Part shown: piece after piece, positions 5,443 to 6,821 of the stretch
How the letters are laid out: each line of letters begins with the position of its first letter
Position numbering within the stretch: position 1 is the first letter of the stretch
Source: Microcaldota archaeon
GTDB lineage: Archaea; Iainarchaeota; Iainarchaeia; JAADDC01
Assembly (NCBI GenBank): GCA_027000685.1
Contig: JALTNN010000026.1
Span: forward strand, 1 to 6,821
Length of the DNA: 6,821 bases
Direction of reading: 5' to 3'
Translations under genes and position numbers: made by a program
Notes under the pieces: model-generated
Told to the model about the DNA's origin: nothing
Database searches by the model: none
Seen by the model: only the letters and a program-made list of their open reading frames with translations

Positions 5443-6174
5443 ATGGAAAGGATTCCCACGGGTATAGAGGGGCTTGACGAGCTCCTCGAGGGCGGTTTCC
5501 CTAGGAGGAGGATGATTCTTGTCTCCGGTGCTTGTGGAACGGGGAAGACAATATTCTCGGCCCAGTTCATCTACAAGGGGGCCGTCGAGTACGACGAGCC
5601 GGGCATATTCGTCACCCTCGACGAGAGGCCTCACCTCATAAGGGAGGACATGCTCCAGTTTGGCTGGGACTTCAGGAAGGAGGAGGAGAAGGACATGATA
5701 AGGATTATCGACGCCTCCATAGCCAAGGTGGGGCTCCCCTCCGACGAGGTCTATCACATGCCGGAGTCAGGGTTCGATCTCGATCGCCTGCTCGTCGAGA
5801 TAATCAAGGCGGCAAAGGAGATGGGGGCAAAGAGGGTGGCCGTGGACTCACTCCCTGCCCTGGGATTCAGATACGAGACGGAGTCGGACATAAGGAAGGC
5901 CATTCTCAAGATGAGCTACGTTCTGATGAAGAGCGGTCTAACCGCGGTTATAACCTCCGAGATACCGGAGGGGTCAAAGAAGTTCTCGAAGTTCGGCGTA
6001 GAGGAGTTCGTGGCAGACGGTGTCATAGTCCTCTCCTACCTCGGCGGCGGGGGCCCCGCCACGAGGACCCTCCACATAAGGAAGATGAGGGGGACTCAGC
6101 ACTCCCCTCATATCCACCCCATGGAGATAACGAGGGAGAGGGGCATCATCGTCTATCCCATAGAGGAAATTTAG
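5443..6174 (+). CDS. Single-domain KaiC/RadA-superfamily ATPase
   Basis: A 243-residue RecA-fold ATPase with one KaiC domain. It opens with PTGIEGLDELLEGGFPRRR, the standard family N-terminus. Walker A is GACGTGKT (29-36), the acidic pair typical of KaiC ATPases is TLDE (58-61), and the Walker B strand is RVAVDS (D135). A RKMRG segment (213-217) matches the KaiC KMRG-type motif, and GIIVYP closes the domain. Many archaea carry several such stand-alone proteins, mostly of unknown role; some have been linked to DNA repair or signalling. It is not RadA: it lacks the helix-hairpin-helix N-domain. It diverges from the replication operon across about 50 bases, perhaps sharing promoter DNA, and its stop overlaps the stop of the convergent small gene by 4 bases. 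Family assignment is secure; cellular role is unknown. Confidence 0.93.
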   Translation: MERIPTGIEGLDELLEGGFPRRRMILVSGACGTGKTIFSAQFIYKGAVEYDEPGIFVTLDERPHLIREDMLQFGWDFRKEEEKDMIRIIDASIAKVGLPSDEVYHMPESGFDLDRLLVEIIKAAKEMGAKRVAVDSLPALGFRYETESDIRKAILKMSYVLMKSGLTAVITSEIPEGSKKFSKFGVEEFVADGVIVLSYLGGGGPATRTLHIRKMRGTQHSPHIHPMEITRERGIIVYPIEEI

Positions 6175-6386
6175 CCCTCCTTATCGGAGAGGGAGATGGG
6201 CTCCCTGAAGTCGAAAAGGGAGTCCTCGTCCTTCTTCCCCTCTTCCTTCGGTTGTTCTTGAATCCCTCCCTCGAGGACAGCGAGGATGGCAAGGTAAGCC
6301 TCGACGAGTTGCTCGAGCTCCATCCTCTCCCTGTGGTGTTCGAGGTAGAGCTTGAGTAGTTCGAGGGCCACCTCCCTGTTGTCCAT
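6171..6386 (-). CDS. Small acidic-tailed protein of unknown function
   Basis: 71 residues; I do not recognise a family. Residues 2-38 read as two amphipathic helices (REVALELLKLYLEHH, then ELEQLVEAYLAILAVLEGG). A charged, probably disordered tail (about 43-71) contains KKDEDSLFDFREP. There is no signal peptide, membrane segment or cysteine. It is probably real: a strong TATA box (6408-6415) is centred 25 bases before the ATG at 6386, fitting a leaderless transcript, and the leader region is pyrimidine-rich with no ribosome binding site. It follows orc1/cdc6 by 22 bases on the same strand and overlaps the convergent KaiC-like gene by 4 bases at the stops. Its position beside an initiator and the length of its helical part suggest a protein-protein adaptor, but that is speculation. 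Confidence 0.7.
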   Translation of the reverse strand: MDNREVALELLKLYLEHHRERMELEQLVEAYLAILAVLEGGIQEQPKEEGKKDEDSLFDFREPISLSDKEG

Positions 6387-6407
6387 GGGGGTAGAAGGTG
6401 GAAGGTG

Positions 6408-6415
6408 TTTATATA
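6408..6415 (-). promoter_or_regulatory. TATA box of the 71-residue protein gene, overlapping the orc1/cdc6 stop codon
   Basis: TATATAAA on the minus strand is a near-ideal archaeal TATA box, centred about 25 bases before the ATG at 6386. Bases 6411-6409 are also the TAA stop of orc1/cdc6, and the preceding codons GGT ATA (Gly-Ile) form the rest of the element. Confidence 0.7.
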
Positions 6416-6821
6416 CCTTGGCGGAGCCTCACGAGCCTCACGTTCCCCCTCTTTCTCACCCTCTCGACCTCGACGATCCCCATCCTCTCCAGCTCCTTGA
6501 GGTAGTTCCTGAAGGCCCTCACGGTGACGGGGTTCCTCTTCGAGTACTCGGCGTACAATTCAGAGGACGTGAGAGGGCCTTTTTCCTTCAGTATCTCCAC
6601 GATCCACGCGAGTTTCGGTTCTAGGTCGAGCTGGGGGCTCAGCCCCTTCCTCGCTTCCTTTACGTGACGAACCTCTATCCGCTCTGCCTCTTCCGCCTCG
6701 GCGAGCTTGGCAGCGTTGAACAGGCACGCTATGGCTATCCTTGCGTCCCCTCCCCTCGCGAAGCCGACAGCCGCACAGGCCCTCAGGACCTCCTCGTCCC
6801 ACGTCCCGGGGACGAGCCCTA
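6409..6821 (-). CDS. orc1: Orc1/Cdc6 family replication initiator, C-terminal part (N-terminus beyond window)
   Basis: The last 136 residues of an AAA+ initiator that binds origins and helps load MCM. Fragment residues 1-58 cover the end of the AAA+ lid: TWDEEVLRACA, then GGDARIAIACLFNAAKLAE with the sensor-2 arginine (R27), then the helix ending HVKEARKG. Residues about 66-134 are the winged-helix origin-binding domain: LAWIVEILKEKGPLTSSELY, recognition-helix region NPVTVRAFRNYLKELERMGIVEVE, and a basic wing VRKRGNVRLVRL. The linker before the recognition helix is shorter than in many Orc1 proteins (YSKRNPVT), which suggests a divergent paralogue. The ATPase motifs lie outside the window. 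The stop TAA is inside the TATA box of the next gene. Other AAA+/winged-helix ATPases are possible, but the GDAR.A lid motif and neighbouring replication genes favour Orc1/Cdc6. Confidence 0.85.
   Translation of the reverse strand, partial: GLVPGTWDEEVLRACAAVGFARGGDARIAIACLFNAAKLAEAEEAERIEVRHVKEARKGLSPQLDLEPKLAWIVEILKEKGPLTSSELYAEYSKRNPVTVRAFRNYLKELERMGIVEVERVRKRGNVRLVRLRQGI

Noticed and set aside
6327..6345. PIP-box (clamp-binding) motif in the tail of the 71-residue protein
   Set aside because: SLFDF lacks the leading Gln/Lys spacing and the paired aromatics of a PIP box, so a clamp-binding claim is not supported.
5532..6359. Plus-strand frame overlapping the KaiC-like gene and the small convergent gene
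   Set aside because: It is a shifted frame of a clear KaiC-domain gene and contains low-complexity R/G/H-rich sequence.
6387..6408. Possible origin recognition box near orc1/cdc6
   Set aside because: The 22-base gap is a pyrimidine-rich promoter leader. I saw no ORB-like or mini-ORB repeat here or in the other short gaps, so any origin is outside the window.
1..6821. tRNA/rRNA genes, CRISPR arrays, insertion sequences
   Set aside because: Coding sequence occupies nearly everything, the gaps are under 60 bases, and no repeats with spacers, transposase motifs or tRNA-like folds were seen.

Overview
The window is archaeal DNA, most probably from a euryarchaeote-grade thermophile. The proteins are archaeal-specific (aIF2-alpha, S27e, two PCNA clamps, PriS/PriL primase, GINS, Orc1/Cdc6). 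Ribosome binding sites are GGAGGTG-type, TATA boxes sit about 25 bases upstream of start codons, and the proteins are rich in E, K, R and V but poor in Cys and Gln. By eye the GC content is well above 50%. The PriS N-terminal half (REFG, then RRH.SF) reminds me most of Thermoplasmata-type primases, but I cannot fix the phylum from this window.

Layout. One tightly packed minus-strand gene string runs from about 5389 to beyond the left edge: small RPA-like OB-fold protein, canonical PCNA, divergent second PCNA, primase large subunit (PriL), primase small subunit (PriS), GINS15/51, ribosomal protein S27e, aIF2-alpha (cut by the window start). Neighbours overlap by 4 to 73 bases or are separated by 4 to 24 bases, so an operon is very likely. 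Diverging from it on the plus strand is a single-domain KaiC/RecA-superfamily ATPase (5443-6174). Convergent with that gene, and overlapping its stop codon by 4 bases, is a 71-residue minus-strand protein of unknown function. Upstream of that is the C-terminal part of an Orc1/Cdc6 initiator, cut by the right edge.

How it fits together. Orc1/Cdc6 marks origins, GINS is part of the CMG-type helicase, PriS/PriL makes primers, PCNA holds polymerase and other enzymes on DNA, and an RPA-like protein would coat single strands. The two translation genes at the 3' end belong to a known archaeal replication-translation neighbourhood. The ribosomal protein gene L44e, usually just ahead of S27e there, is missing here.

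Most notable: (1) two adjacent, strongly diverged PCNA genes, the second with altered DNA-channel and C-terminal residues; (2) a PriL with no cysteine at all, so it cannot carry the usual 4Fe-4S cluster; (3) a PriS whose first metal-binding Asp is Glu; (4) economical promoters, including one AT element placed to serve two divergent genes and a TATA box that contains the orc1 stop codon.
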